A stretch of DNA of 64,000 bases from NCBI GenBank assembly GCA_020636745.1, contig JACJXH010000006.1, positions 62,001 through 126,000 on the forward strand, given 5' to 3'. The DNA is from Lentimicrobiaceae bacterium (GTDB taxonomy: Bacteria; Bacteroidota; Bacteroidia; Bacteroidales; Lentimicrobiaceae). Position numbers and translations under genes: made by a program. The notes under the pieces were generated by a model. That model was not told where the DNA came from. It did not search any database and saw only the letters and a list, made by a program, of their open reading frames with translations. Below are positions 1-8,065 of this stretch, piece after piece (within the stretch, counting starts at the first letter, position 1; the number at the start of each line of letters is the position of its first letter).

Positions 1-902
1 TTCTGGTCGCTGTTTCCGCCCCGGACGTAATAAAAACTTGAACCGTCGCCAAAGGCATTAAAGCCCGGGATGGCCTGAATTGATTTTACTACATCAATGT
101 TGCCGGCAAAACCAGGCATTTGCTTAAGCATGAGTGATGTAATGTTAAAATTGCCTGATGCTCCGGTTTTTAAATGCTGAATATCTTCTTCGGGAGCTGT
201 TATTTCAACCTCACGCATACGGATGTGTGATTCGTGCAGATTAACCTGCACTGTTTTATCCTGATTCAGGTTGATATTTATAGCTTTTGTCTGGTAGCCC
301 AGCAGCGAAAAATACATCTGGTACTTGCCTTGGGCAAGGGTAATGGAGAAGAAACCATATCCGTTGGTTGATGTTCCCTTGCCCGATATTTTATCATAAA
401 TATTCGCACCAATCATCACTTCGCCGCTCAGGCTGTCGCGCACGTAACCGCTTATGGTGTAATACGTTGTCTTCTCTTGATTGGACTTGCCCTCGTCTGG
501 TAGAGTTTTGTTGATTTTCAGGATAATTTGATTCTCAGTTTCAAAATATCTGATGTTCAGAGGTGGTAATATTTCGTCAAGGACGAACCTTGCCGTTTTG
601 TTTTCAAATGAAATATTGATTTTCTGGTTAACAGGAATCGATTGTGGATTATATGAGAAATGCAGTCCTGTTTGCTGACTGATTTCAGAAAGTATTTCAC
701 TCAGTGGCATGCTGGCTGATGCAATGGAGATTTTTTGGTCCAGATTCTGAGCTTGCAGTGTAAAACCAGCAGCCAGTAAAATGGCTGTTGTGAAAAGTAC
801 TTTGAATATAAAAACTTTAACCTTCAAAGAGATATTTGGTTTTATAAAGTGTTTATTGTGAGGTGTTTGTATGGTTTTTGCAATGCCTGATTGCGCCTGC
901 AT
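1..902 (-). CDS. TonB-dependent receptor with N-terminal STN domain, 3'-truncated by window edge
   Basis: Outer-membrane TonB-dependent receptor of the transducer type; only the first 300 residues lie in the window. I translated the minus strand from an ATG at 902 (21 bp after the FecR stop) and the frame stays open to base 1. Order seen: a signal-like hydrophobic stretch (about residues 27-52, ending LQAQ), an STN/secretin-TonB short domain (about 55-130), a CarboxypepD_reg-like domain (about 150-225) and the start of the plug, with the typical end YYVRGGNSDQ. The STN domain and the upstream FecR and sigma genes point to FecA-style signalling, in which ligand binding activates the sigma factor. 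The 26 residues before the hydrophobic core are long for a signal peptide; a TTG near 827 is an alternative start. Substrate is unknown. Confidence 0.85.
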   Translation of the reverse strand, partial: MQAQSGIAKTIQTPHNKHFIKPNISLKVKVFIFKVLFTTAILLAAGFTLQAQNLDQKISIASASMPLSEILSEISQQTGLHFSYNPQSIPVNQKINISFENKTARFVLDEILPPLNIRYFETENQIILKINKTLPDEGKSNQEKTTYYTISGYVRDSLSGEVMIGANIYDKISGKGTSTNGYGFFSITLAQGKYQMYFSLLGYQTKAININLNQDKTVQVNLHESHIRMREVEITAPEEDIQHLKTGASGNFNITSLMLKQMPGFAGNIDVVKSIQAIPGFNAFGDGSSFYYVRGGNSDQ

Positions 903-923
903 GTAAAGTCTTGGCTGTTTTAG

Positions 924-1943
924 TTAATTGCATCCTTTGCCACCCAGCAGAATCAAGCCGTTTTCTTGTTTTATTTCAATATCCAGCGTAGCCTGAATTA
1001 CATGAAGAACCGATGTAAGAGATTGGTTGTCAAAAACAGCTGTTAGCCGGCAGTTTGCAAGTTGTTGGTTTTCAAGTTTTATTGGTTTTTGAAATACTTT
1101 TTCCAGCGTTGCAGCTACATTGTCGAGCCCCGAATTGTTAAATGTAATTACCCCGGTTTTCCATGCCATGTAATTGGGGTCCAAATTTGGAGTTGTAACT
1201 ATTTTCTTCTCAATAGTGGATATTTCTGCCTGCTCACCCGGCTTAAGTATAACTTTTTCAGAAATGTTGTCATTAAAATATAATGAAACCTTTCCGGTGG
1301 TAAGTATTACCTGAATGGTGTTTTTGCCTGAAGTGGTGTTTACATTGAAGGAAGTGCCCAAGACCTCAATCCGCGCGTCATTTCCAGCCACAATGAATGG
1401 CCGGTTTGTATCATGAACCACGTTAAAGTATGCCTCGCCCTCTAATTTTACAAATCTGTTTTTTTTATTGAAGTCAGCGTTATATTCAATCATTGACCCT
1501 TTGTAGAGATGAATGACTGAGCCGTCAGGCAATATCTGTTCCAGATTTCCTTTTTCAGCTGTGACAATAACTTTTGAAGAGAAGATGTTTAAATAAAAAA
1601 GTGCAGCTGCAATGCTTAGTAAAGTGAGAATGCCTGCCGCAACTTTCCACGACTTGAAAAAAGTGATAAGAACACCCTTCCGATGTAATTTTTGATGGAA
1701 TGGGCGTGATGATGCAGAATCAAGTTTTGCAGAAAGTTCGTTCCATTCATCATTCAGATTTACACCCGAAGCAATAGAGTCTTTGACAGTAAGGGCCCAG
1801 GTTTTGCGATATTCTTCAAATAATTGCAGGTGATCTTTGTCTTCAGTCAACCACACTGATAGCAATTCCATATCTTCAGGCGATATTTCGCCTGCAAAAT
1901 AGGCCGCAATCAACTCTTCGTAATAGGTGGTTTCCCTTTTCAT
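924..1943 (-). CDS. FecR-family anti-sigma factor
   Basis: Inner-membrane anti-sigma regulator that holds the ECF sigma factor until the cognate receptor signals. The 339-residue protein has a cytoplasmic N-terminal part (residues 1-95) with the usual short helical opening, one membrane segment at about 97-120, a periplasmic FecR domain (about 125-230, with the stretch GSMIEYNADF and the LGTSFNV signature), and a C-terminal STN-like domain (about 270-339) often called DUF4974. It lies between the sigma gene (54 bp upstream) and the receptor (21 bp downstream), all on the minus strand, which is the standard Bacteroidota order. Length and domain order are normal for the family. Confidence 0.93.
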   Translation of the reverse strand: MKRETTYYEELIAAYFAGEISPEDMELLSVWLTEDKDHLQLFEEYRKTWALTVKDSIASGVNLNDEWNELSAKLDSASSRPFHQKLHRKGVLITFFKSWKVAAGILTLLSIAAALFYLNIFSSKVIVTAEKGNLEQILPDGSVIHLYKGSMIEYNADFNKKNRFVKLEGEAYFNVVHDTNRPFIVAGNDARIEVLGTSFNVNTTSGKNTIQVILTTGKVSLYFNDNISEKVILKPGEQAEISTIEKKIVTTPNLDPNYMAWKTGVITFNNSGLDNVAATLEKVFQKPIKLENQQLANCRLTAVFDNQSLTSVLHVIQATLDIEIKQENGLILLGGKGCN

Positions 1944-1997
1944 AGCATTTTTCTGTTAATAATACACCGTTTTCGGGCTTTACCCTTAGTCGTTTTT

Positions 1998-2570
1998 TTA
2001 ATTATTGTTGATGATTAATTCCTGAATAAGAGGCTGAATGATGAGAAGTGCTGCCGGAAAAGCCAACACATAACCAGCAAGTTTTTCACGCATATGCTGC
2101 AGGGCTTTCGACATTTGTGCTTCCACTGTTTTTACCGAAATATTCAGTTTTTCAGCAATTTCCTGATATTTCAGATTCTCATAACGGCTTAGCAGAAATA
2201 TTTCACGGCATTTTTCGGGAAGTTCGGCAATGGCTTTCTGAATGGTTTGATGAAGCTCTTGCACAACCAGTGCGTCGGTGTCTGGTTGATGGCTGACTTC
2301 CAGCAAATCTTCAATCTGCATAAGGTTTTTGTTGAATTTGCGATTGTCGCGCAGGTAATTATGACACCGGTTGTGGACAGAAGTAGTAAGATATGATTTC
2401 ACCGAACGCGTTACATCCACAGAGGCCCTTTTTTCCCAGAGAGAGATGAAGGAATCCTGAACAATTTCTTTTGCAGTTTCAAGGTCTTTAACATACTTTA
2501 CTGCAAAGAAGCAAAGCCCTTTGTATTCATTACGAAAAAGTGTTTCAAAAGCTTCTTTGTCGAACAACAT
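1998..2570 (-). CDS. ECF RNA polymerase sigma factor (RpoE/FecI type)
   Basis: Extracytoplasmic-function sigma-70 factor, 190 residues. Region 2 is seen at about residues 10-80 (FRNEYKGLCFFAVKYVKD, then AKEIVQDSFISLWEKR) and region 4 at about 110-165 (LPEKCREIFLLSRYENLKYQ followed by the helix-turn-helix LNISVKTVEAQMSKAL). The C-terminus has a hydrophobic tail that is common in Bacteroidota members. It heads a trio with FecR and the TonB-dependent receptor and probably drives expression of the receptor or linked genes. A good promoter lies 28 bp upstream (see 2598-2627). Confidence 0.93.
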   Translation of the reverse strand: MLFDKEAFETLFRNEYKGLCFFAVKYVKDLETAKEIVQDSFISLWEKRASVDVTRSVKSYLTTSVHNRCHNYLRDNRKFNKNLMQIEDLLEVSHQPDTDALVVQELHQTIQKAIAELPEKCREIFLLSRYENLKYQEIAEKLNISVKTVEAQMSKALQHMREKLAGYVLAFPAALLIIQPLIQELIINNN

Positions 2571-2597
2571 CTGGTATCAGTAGTTTGCCTTGTTTTA

Positions 2598-2627
2598 CAA
2601 AAGTAAGGTTTTCGCAATCATGGTCAA
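2598..2627 (-). promoter_or_regulatory. Bacteroidota-type promoter for the ECF sigma gene
   Basis: On the minus strand a -7 element TACTTTTG (CAAAAGTA at 2598-2605) is preceded, 19 bp upstream, by TTG (CAA at 2625-2627). This matches the TTG-N19-TAnnTTTG pattern of the Bacteroidota housekeeping sigma factor. The -7 element ends 28 bp before the ATG at 2570. Confidence 0.65.
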
Positions 2628-2714
2628 CGTATTTTGATTGTAACGCTTTGCCGGGAAAAATGTTGCAGATTTTGTTCAAAGCAGAATCTGATAATCTGTG
2701 TTGAATAGTTCACT

Positions 2715-2722
2715 TATCTTTG
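2715..2722 (+). promoter_or_regulatory. -7 promoter element upstream of the nitroreductase gene
   Basis: TATCTTTG fits the Bacteroidota -7 consensus TAnnTTTG and sits 18 bp before the ATG at 2741, implying a very short leader. No TTG at the usual spacing is visible, so only half of the promoter is supported. Confidence 0.45.
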
Positions 2723-2740
2723 CCTGAAATATAAACGCAG

Positions 2741-3298
2741 ATGAATTTCAATACATTAATTACTCAGCGTCAGAGTGTTCGCCGATATGCAACAACTCAG
2801 GTTGAAGACGAAAAATTAAACATGTGCCTCGAAGCTGCCCGTTTGGCTCCTTCGGCCAGCAACTCCCAGCCCTGGCGATTTGTGGTAGTCACTGATGAAC
2901 CGCTTCGTACACAAGTGGCAAAAGCCACATTTTCTGATGTTCAGTTGATTAACAAATTTACCCTTCAGGCTCCGGTAATGATAGCGATAGTTATGGAAAA
3001 AGCCCGGCTTATCACACGGTTGGCCATGATGGTGAAGAAAAAAGAATGGCCTTTGATTGATATTGGAATTGCGGCAGAGCACTTTTGTTTGCAGGCAGCC
3101 GAAGTTGGTTTGGGAACATGTATGCTTGGCTGGTTTGATGAAAAGAAAATTCAAAAGCTGCTTAATATTCCTGGAGATAAATCAATTGCACTGCTCATAA
3201 GCGTTGGATATGCAGAGGATGGCTACAAATTGCGTTTAAAAACCAGAAAAAGCCTTGATGAAATAGTCAATTATAACGTTTATAAAGATTCGGATTAA
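2741..3298 (+). CDS. Nitroreductase-family flavoprotein
   Basis: FMN-dependent NAD(P)H oxidoreductase of the nitroreductase fold, 185 residues, probably cytoplasmic and dimeric. Family signatures are the N-terminal QRQSVRRY (about 9-16), which contacts the FMN phosphate, the segment APSASNSQPWRFVVV (about 37-51), and the C-terminal glycine-rich part near GLGTCMLGWF (about 122-131). The true substrate cannot be read from sequence; many family members reduce quinones, nitro compounds or enones. It is transcribed away from the sigma/FecR operon and converges on the ExbB-like gene, with a hairpin between them. Confidence 0.88.
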   Translation: MNFNTLITQRQSVRRYATTQVEDEKLNMCLEAARLAPSASNSQPWRFVVVTDEPLRTQVAKATFSDVQLINKFTLQAPVMIAIVMEKARLITRLAMMVKKKEWPLIDIGIAAEHFCLQAAEVGLGTCMLGWFDEKKIQKLLNIPGDKSIALLISVGYAEDGYKLRLKTRKSLDEIVNYNVYKDSD

Positions 3299-3307
3299 AT
3301 GAAATTA

Positions 3308-3334
3308 GCCTTTCGCGAGTAACTCACGAAAGGC
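3308..3334. terminator. Hairpin between convergent genes
   Basis: GCCTTTCG at 3308-3315 pairs with CGAAAGGC at 3327-3334, between the stop of the nitroreductase and the stop of the convergent ExbB-like gene. T-rich sequence follows on both strands but is interrupted, so it is probably a weak bidirectional terminator. Confidence 0.5.
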
Positions 3335-3341
3335 TTGTGTT

Positions 3342-3713
3342 CTACTTTTGGGATATCCTGAAAACGAACCATACCACCGCTGAAAAAATAAAAATAACAA
3401 ATCCATACAATGGAGCCAGAAGTGAAACTTTTATTCCTCCGGCTATCAGTGAAGGTGAAATGTCGCTGAATTCTGATAAAATGCCGAGCATTTGCATCAT
3501 GCCGGTAATTTGCCCCAACAGTCCCCATAAAAAAGCCAAACTGCCCAAAAAAAGAATGGCTTCAGTTCGTTTGGCATAATTTGCAGGCTTTGTTGTATTT
3601 ATTTGGGCTCTTCGATAGGCCTGCATGCCCGAGAGGAGAATTATACCTATGGCCAGTAAGTAAATCGGAAGCATAAACCATATACCTCCTTCAATCAAAT
3701 GTTTGTACAACAT
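3342..3713 (-). CDS. MotA/TolQ/ExbB-like small membrane protein
   Basis: A 123-residue protein with three hydrophobic segments (about 12-30, 52-75 and 92-117). The opening GGIWFMLPIYLLAIGIILL and the glycine/serine-rich segment LIAGGIKVSLLAPLYGFVIF resemble the proton-channel part of ExbB/TolQ/MotA proteins, which energise transport or motility with a partner protein. It is shorter than usual ExbB (about 200 residues) and has no ExbD-like neighbour here, so the assignment to a working ion channel is only moderate. It stands alone between a nitroreductase and a two-component pair. Confidence 0.6.
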   Translation of the reverse strand: MLYKHLIEGGIWFMLPIYLLAIGIILLSGMQAYRRAQINTTKPANYAKRTEAILFLGSLAFLWGLLGQITGMMQMLGILSEFSDISPSLIAGGIKVSLLAPLYGFVIFIFSAVVWFVFRISQK

Positions 3714-3904
3714 GGTTTAGATTTTAGGTGAATAATGAGCCAATATTAGCGCTGAATATGATTCTCTGAAAACTATTTAGGCCAACGGCCAGTATTAACC
3801 CCCGAACTGCAAAATAACCTCCTTTTTCATTATAATCTGTCGTTAAGGGCGAAAAACAAGTTGTTTGCCGAAATTCTCCAGACTGTATTTTGCCCTGTTG
3901 TCAA

Positions 3905-5005
3905 ATGGATATATCTTTGGCTCAGGCCATGGAAAATAATAATCAACTCATTACCCTTATTTCAAAACATCCTAAAGTCTGGCAGTTGCTCTATTGGTTG
4001 CTGGCGGCTCTGGTGTTGTTTTTTGTTTTTACCAATAATGGTACCAGATTGAATATCAGAGTTATGCTGGTGCTTTCATTGATTCTAATGAGTTTTAGTC
4101 TGGCTTATTTTATAAATTACTATCTGATTCCCCGTTTTTTGTTTACGGGTAAATATTTCAGATTTTTTTATTTATCGGCTTTTGCCATTGTTCTTTCAGT
4201 TTGGATTAACTACTTATCAGTCCTGACTATTATCTGGTATCAGGTTCTTACAGTGCCTCAATCAGGGTTGCCGGGGAACGATGATGTAATTTTATTGATA
4301 TCAGGAAATTATCTGATTATTTTGCTCGCAGCATTTATACATTTTCTAAAGGAAGCCTTCCGGAAGTCGGTTGAATCTGAACGCATTGGCAGACAAAAAG
4401 CTGAAGCTGAATTAAAGTTAAAGGAAGTAAGGCTACGTATGCTGCAGGGGCAGCTTCATCCCCATTTTTTGTTTAATATGCTGAATAATCTTTATGGTTT
4501 ATGGATGGAAAATTCAGCTGCTACACCTGATGTTATCCTGAAATTGTCGTCAATGCTGGATTTTATGCTTTATGAATGTAATCAGACAAAAATTTCATTA
4601 GGCAAAGAGATCAGGTTGATACGCGATTTTATCGATCTGGAAATACTCAGGCATGATACCCGATTGTTTTGCGATATTAAGTTACCCGAAGCGAATCATG
4701 GTCCACAGGTTGCACCCTTGATTTTCTTTACTTTCATCGAAAATGCATTTAAACATGGTGTTGATAAAACTTCAGGTGAGAGTTTTGTAAAGGTTGCGAT
4801 GTCTCTCAAAGGTTATTCAGTAGAAATGATTGTGGAGAATAGTGTTACCGGTAGCTGCCAGCCTTTGTCAGCAAATGGTGGAACAGGGATTGGACTCATG
4901 AATGTAAATGAGCGTTTAAATTTGCTTTATCCGGGAAAGTATTCGTTGAAAATTGAATGTATAAATGGTGTTTTCAGCGTTTGCATCGAATTGTTTACTG
5001 ATTAG
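3905..5005 (+). CDS. LytS-family sensor histidine kinase
   Basis: Membrane histidine kinase of the His_kinase (LytS/YehU) family, 366 residues from the ATG at 3905; TTG 3890 and ATG 3929 are alternative starts. Four hydrophobic segments fill about residues 20-155 and no separate sensor domain is seen. A coiled-coil linker (ERIGRQKAEAELKLKEVRLR) leads to the phospho-acceptor box LHPHFLFNMLNNL at about 183-195. The ATP-binding part carries the N-box FTFIENAFKHGV and the G-box GTGIGLMNVNERL near the C-terminus. The response regulator follows 11 bp downstream, so the two form a two-component system. Confidence 0.93.
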   Translation: MDISLAQAMENNNQLITLISKHPKVWQLLYWLLAALVLFFVFTNNGTRLNIRVMLVLSLILMSFSLAYFINYYLIPRFLFTGKYFRFFYLSAFAIVLSVWINYLSVLTIIWYQVLTVPQSGLPGNDDVILLISGNYLIILLAAFIHFLKEAFRKSVESERIGRQKAEAELKLKEVRLRMLQGQLHPHFLFNMLNNLYGLWMENSAATPDVILKLSSMLDFMLYECNQTKISLGKEIRLIRDFIDLEILRHDTRLFCDIKLPEANHGPQVAPLIFFTFIENAFKHGVDKTSGESFVKVAMSLKGYSVEMIVENSVTGSCQPLSANGGTGIGLMNVNERLNLLYPGKYSLKIECINGVFSVCIELFTD

Positions 5006-5016
5006 CTGACAACTGC

Positions 5017-5724
5017 ATGGAAAATAAAACTACCTGTGTTATTATAGATGATGAGCCTATTGCCATCAGGGTGATAAAATCGCATCTTGAAAAAATAGAA
5101 GGCTTTGTTCTTTTAGGTGGATTTACCGATGCTCTTGCTGCTTTAAAGGTGCTGAGTCATGAACAGGTTGATCTGTTGTTTCTTGATATTCAAATGCCTG
5201 GATTGAATGGAATTTCCTTTCTCAAGTCAATGCAGCACCCGCCTGCAGTCATTTTTACTACGGCTTACCGCGATTATGCTGCTGATGCTTTTGAAGTTGA
5301 TGCCATTGATTATTTACTCAAACCGGTATCATTCGAAAGGTTTCTGAAAGCTATCAACAAGTTTACAGAAAAAGTGAAGCAGGTTTCAGACGATGATGGC
5401 ATGACAGAGCCTGCTTTAAAGGATTTCATCATCCTGAAATCAGATAAGAAAAATTACAAAGTGCCTTTAGATGATATTCAATACATTGAAAGCCTGGATG
5501 ACTATATTAAGGTTCATACTATTCACAAAATGCTGGTGTGTTATCAGCGTTTATCAGCCCTTGAAACAATGCTGAATAGTTCCCGGTTTGTGCGCATACA
5601 CCGTGCTTTTATCATCAATGTTAAATACGTAAGTATGTTTACAAGCCATTCCGTTGAAATCAATGGCAAGCAAATTCCTATCGGACGTATTTATCGTGAA
5701 CAGGCAAAAAAGAGCCTGACATAA
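5017..5724 (+). CDS. LytTR-family response regulator
   Basis: DNA-binding response regulator, 235 residues. The receiver domain (about 1-120) has acidic residues D11 and D12, the phospho-acceptor D57 in LFLDIQMPG, the switch residue in FTTAYRDYA and the conserved Lys in DYLLKPVSF. A LytTR DNA-binding domain fills about 135-235, with the usual core DDIQYIESLDDYIKVHT and RFVRIHRAFIIN. It is the partner of the kinase directly upstream. LytTR regulators bind short direct repeats upstream of target genes; targets are not evident here. Confidence 0.94.
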   Translation: MENKTTCVIIDDEPIAIRVIKSHLEKIEGFVLLGGFTDALAALKVLSHEQVDLLFLDIQMPGLNGISFLKSMQHPPAVIFTTAYRDYAADAFEVDAIDYLLKPVSFERFLKAINKFTEKVKQVSDDDGMTEPALKDFIILKSDKKNYKVPLDDIQYIESLDDYIKVHTIHKMLVCYQRLSALETMLNSSRFVRIHRAFIINVKYVSMFTSHSVEINGKQIPIGRIYREQAKKSLT

Positions 5725-5875
5725 GGTTCAAGTCGTAAAAAACCATTCACATTTATTGCAGTTTTTTCACTCCTCATGGTGCAGGTGTTTTTTTTTGAAA
5801 ACGCGGCATTATCATTCTGAAAAAGAAGGATTTAATTAACCGCTTTTTTGATGGTAATGGCTTGCTGAATTTTTG

Positions 5876-5883
5876 TAACTTTG
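5876..5883 (+). promoter_or_regulatory. -7 promoter element upstream of clpX
   Basis: TAACTTTG matches TAnnTTTG 91 bp upstream of the clpX ATG, in the 250-bp gap after the response regulator. No TTG lies at the usual spacing (nearest are 11 and 25 bp upstream). It suggests that clpX has its own promoter and a leader of about 85 nt. Confidence 0.45.
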
Positions 5884-5974
5884 CAGGTCTGGGAATTTTA
5901 CTGAATACTCCTGAATTTATTTCTCAGTTCATTACTTAAAGCCGCATAATTGCATTAAAAGATAATATATTTAT

Positions 5975-7207
5975 ATGCCTAAAAAAGAAGAAAGATGTTC
6001 GTTTTGTGGTCGTCCGCGAAGTGAAACCAATATGCTTATAGCAGGCCTGGATGCTCACATTTGTGATTATTGTGTAGATCAGGCTTCTGATATTTTACGC
6101 GAAGAGATTAAATCATCAGGCACAGGCAAAGATTTCTCGAAGGTAAAATTGCATAAACCTGCTGAAATCAAGCAATACCTCGATCAGTATGTAATTGGCC
6201 AGGATGATGCTAAAAAAGTATTGTCGGTAGCAGTATACAATCATTATAAGCGTATTGGACAGGCTGTTGCCAAAGATGATGTTGAAATTGAAAAGTCCAA
6301 TATTATTCTTGTCGGGGAAACCGGTACGGGAAAAACACTGCTGGCCCGCACCATCGCCAAGCTGCTGCATGTGCCTTTTTGCATTGCTGATGCCACTGTG
6401 CTGACAGAAGCAGGATATGTGGGTGAAGATGTAGAAAGTATCCTTTCCAGATTGCTCCAGGCTTCTGATTATGATGTGGCTGCAGCTGAAAAAGGGATTG
6501 TTTTTATTGATGAAATTGATAAAATTGCCCGTAAGAGTGATAATCCAAGCATTACTCGCGATGTTTCGGGTGAAGGCGTGCAACAGGCGATGCTTAAATT
6601 GTTGGAAGGCTCCATTGTGAATGTTCCCCCGCAAGGAGGTCGTAAGCATCCCGAACAGAAAATGATTCAGATTAATACGCATAATATCCTTTTTATTGCA
6701 GGAGGAGCTTTTGATGGTATTGAGAAGAAAATAGCTTCACGCATGCAAACCAATGTGATTGGCTATTCATCGGGTAATGATCTTGAAGTGGTTGACCGCA
6801 GCAATCTTTTGCAATATATAGCGCCTCAGGATTTAAAAAGCTTTGGCCTGATTCCTGAATTGGTGGGCCGTTTGCCGGTATTAACTTATCTGAGCCCGCT
6901 TGATGCCAAAGTATTGAGGCAGATTCTTACTGAACCGCGAAATTCGCTGGTAAAACAGTTTGTTAGGCTTTTCGAAATGGATGGCATTAAGCTTACTTTC
7001 AATGAGCAGGTATATGAATACATCGTTGAAAAGGCAATTGAATTTAAGCTGGGCGCCCGCGGACTTCGTTCTATTATGGAGGCCATTCTGATTGACGCCA
7101 TGTATGAACTGCCTTCCAATCAGGATACACTTGAACTGAAAATTACACGTCAGTACGCAGAAGAGAAGCTCCGAAAAGCCAATATGACCCGGCTTAAAGT
7201 TGCTTAG
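5975..7207 (+). CDS. clpX: ATP-dependent Clp protease ATP-binding subunit ClpX
   Basis: AAA+ unfoldase that feeds substrates to ClpP, cytoplasmic, 410 residues and full length. The N-terminal zinc-binding domain has cysteines C8, C11, C30 and C33. The AAA+ module shows Walker A GETGTGKT (114-121), Walker B GIVFIDEID (174-182), the pore-loop region GYVGED (148-152), sensor 1 around ILFIAGGAFDG and the sensor 2 motif GARGLRSIMEAIL near the C-terminus. The ClpP-docking loop reads IGY rather than the IGF of E. coli. clpP is not in the window; a DUF4294 gene follows 115 bp downstream on the same strand. Confidence 0.98.
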   Translation: MPKKEERCSFCGRPRSETNMLIAGLDAHICDYCVDQASDILREEIKSSGTGKDFSKVKLHKPAEIKQYLDQYVIGQDDAKKVLSVAVYNHYKRIGQAVAKDDVEIEKSNIILVGETGTGKTLLARTIAKLLHVPFCIADATVLTEAGYVGEDVESILSRLLQASDYDVAAAEKGIVFIDEIDKIARKSDNPSITRDVSGEGVQQAMLKLLEGSIVNVPPQGGRKHPEQKMIQINTHNILFIAGGAFDGIEKKIASRMQTNVIGYSSGNDLEVVDRSNLLQYIAPQDLKSFGLIPELVGRLPVLTYLSPLDAKVLRQILTEPRNSLVKQFVRLFEMDGIKLTFNEQVYEYIVEKAIEFKLGARGLRSIMEAILIDAMYELPSNQDTLELKITRQYAEEKLRKANMTRLKVA

Positions 7208-7322
7208 CTTTTAATTCCGTATTGATTTATTACGGAGCTAAAACAAAAAATAAAGTGTTGCGTTTTATCAATCGGCATTGTATTTGTATTCTTCATTGAC
7301 GGTATCATTTAGCAACAATGGC

Positions 7323-7904
7323 ATGAAACGCCTTTTTCTTATATTGCTTTTCTCAGCTGGACTGATTACATCCGCAATATCTCAATCTTATGATGTGATA
7401 ATAGCGCGGGCAAAAATTGTAGATGGAGACACCATTCCCATGATGAGTTTGCCCGAAGTCAGGATTAAAGGATTTATTATTTACCGTACTCCCTCTGATC
7501 AACGGCGTTTCGACCGCCTGGTCAGGAATGTTAAAAAAGTGTATCCTTATGCAAAACTGGCTGGTATTAAACTCAATGAGTATGATGCGATGATGGCCGG
7601 ACTTGATGAAAAGGAGCAAAGAAAATTATACAAACGTGCTGAGGAGGAACTAAAAGCTCAATTTGGCGAAGAACTGAAAGGACTTACTTTTACACAAGGA
7701 CGTATTTTGCTAAAGTTGGTTGATCGTGAAACAGGAAACCCTACCTATCATATAGTTAAAGAGCTTAGGGGAAGTTTTGTTGCTTTTTTCTGGCAGAATC
7801 TGAGTCGGCTTTTTGGTTATAATCTGAAGGAAAAGTATGATCCGCAAGGCAAGGACAGAGATATCGAAACTATTGTTCAGATGATTGAAAATGGATTAAT
7901 TTAA
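7323..7904 (+). CDS. DUF4294-family secreted protein
   Basis: A 193-residue exported protein of unknown function, conserved in Bacteroidota as DUF4294. I chose the ATG at 7323 because it begins a clear signal peptide (MKRLFLILLFSAGLITSAIS). The mature part has the typical segment PEVRIKGFIIYRTPSDQRRF, a basic/acidic helical middle (KEQRKLYKRAEEELKAQF) and the core FTQGRILLKLVDRETGN followed by FVAFFWQNLSRLFG. It lies after clpX and is closed by a strong terminator at 8011-8052. Function cannot be inferred from context. Confidence 0.8.
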   Translation: MKRLFLILLFSAGLITSAISQSYDVIIARAKIVDGDTIPMMSLPEVRIKGFIIYRTPSDQRRFDRLVRNVKKVYPYAKLAGIKLNEYDAMMAGLDEKEQRKLYKRAEEELKAQFGEELKGLTFTQGRILLKLVDRETGNPTYHIVKELRGSFVAFFWQNLSRLFGYNLKEKYDPQGKDRDIETIVQMIENGLI

Positions 7905-8010
7905 GTTTAAGACGCAAAATATGGCTTTGCTTAAGCTTCTGCCTTTTTCGAATAGAATAAGCCTGACATGGACCACTTTATGATGATAATGGAGCATAAA
8001 AATATCTAAT

Positions 8011-8052
8011 CAACAACAAAAAAGCCGGTTTTAACCGGCTTTTTTGTTGTTG
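8011..8052. terminator. Strong bidirectional Rho-independent terminator
   Basis: Perfect 20-bp inverted repeat (8011-8030 and 8033-8052) with a GC core GCCGG, a TT loop and A/T tracts on both sides. It sits between the convergent DUF4294 gene and the lipoprotein gene ending at 8066 and can serve both. Confidence 0.9.
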
Positions 8053-8065
8053 GGGATGCCCAATT

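Noticed and set aside
5725..5740. T-loop-like sequence GGTTCAAGTC after the response regulator gene
   Set aside because: There is no matching acceptor stem or anticodon arm upstream, since the preceding bases are coding; not a tRNA.
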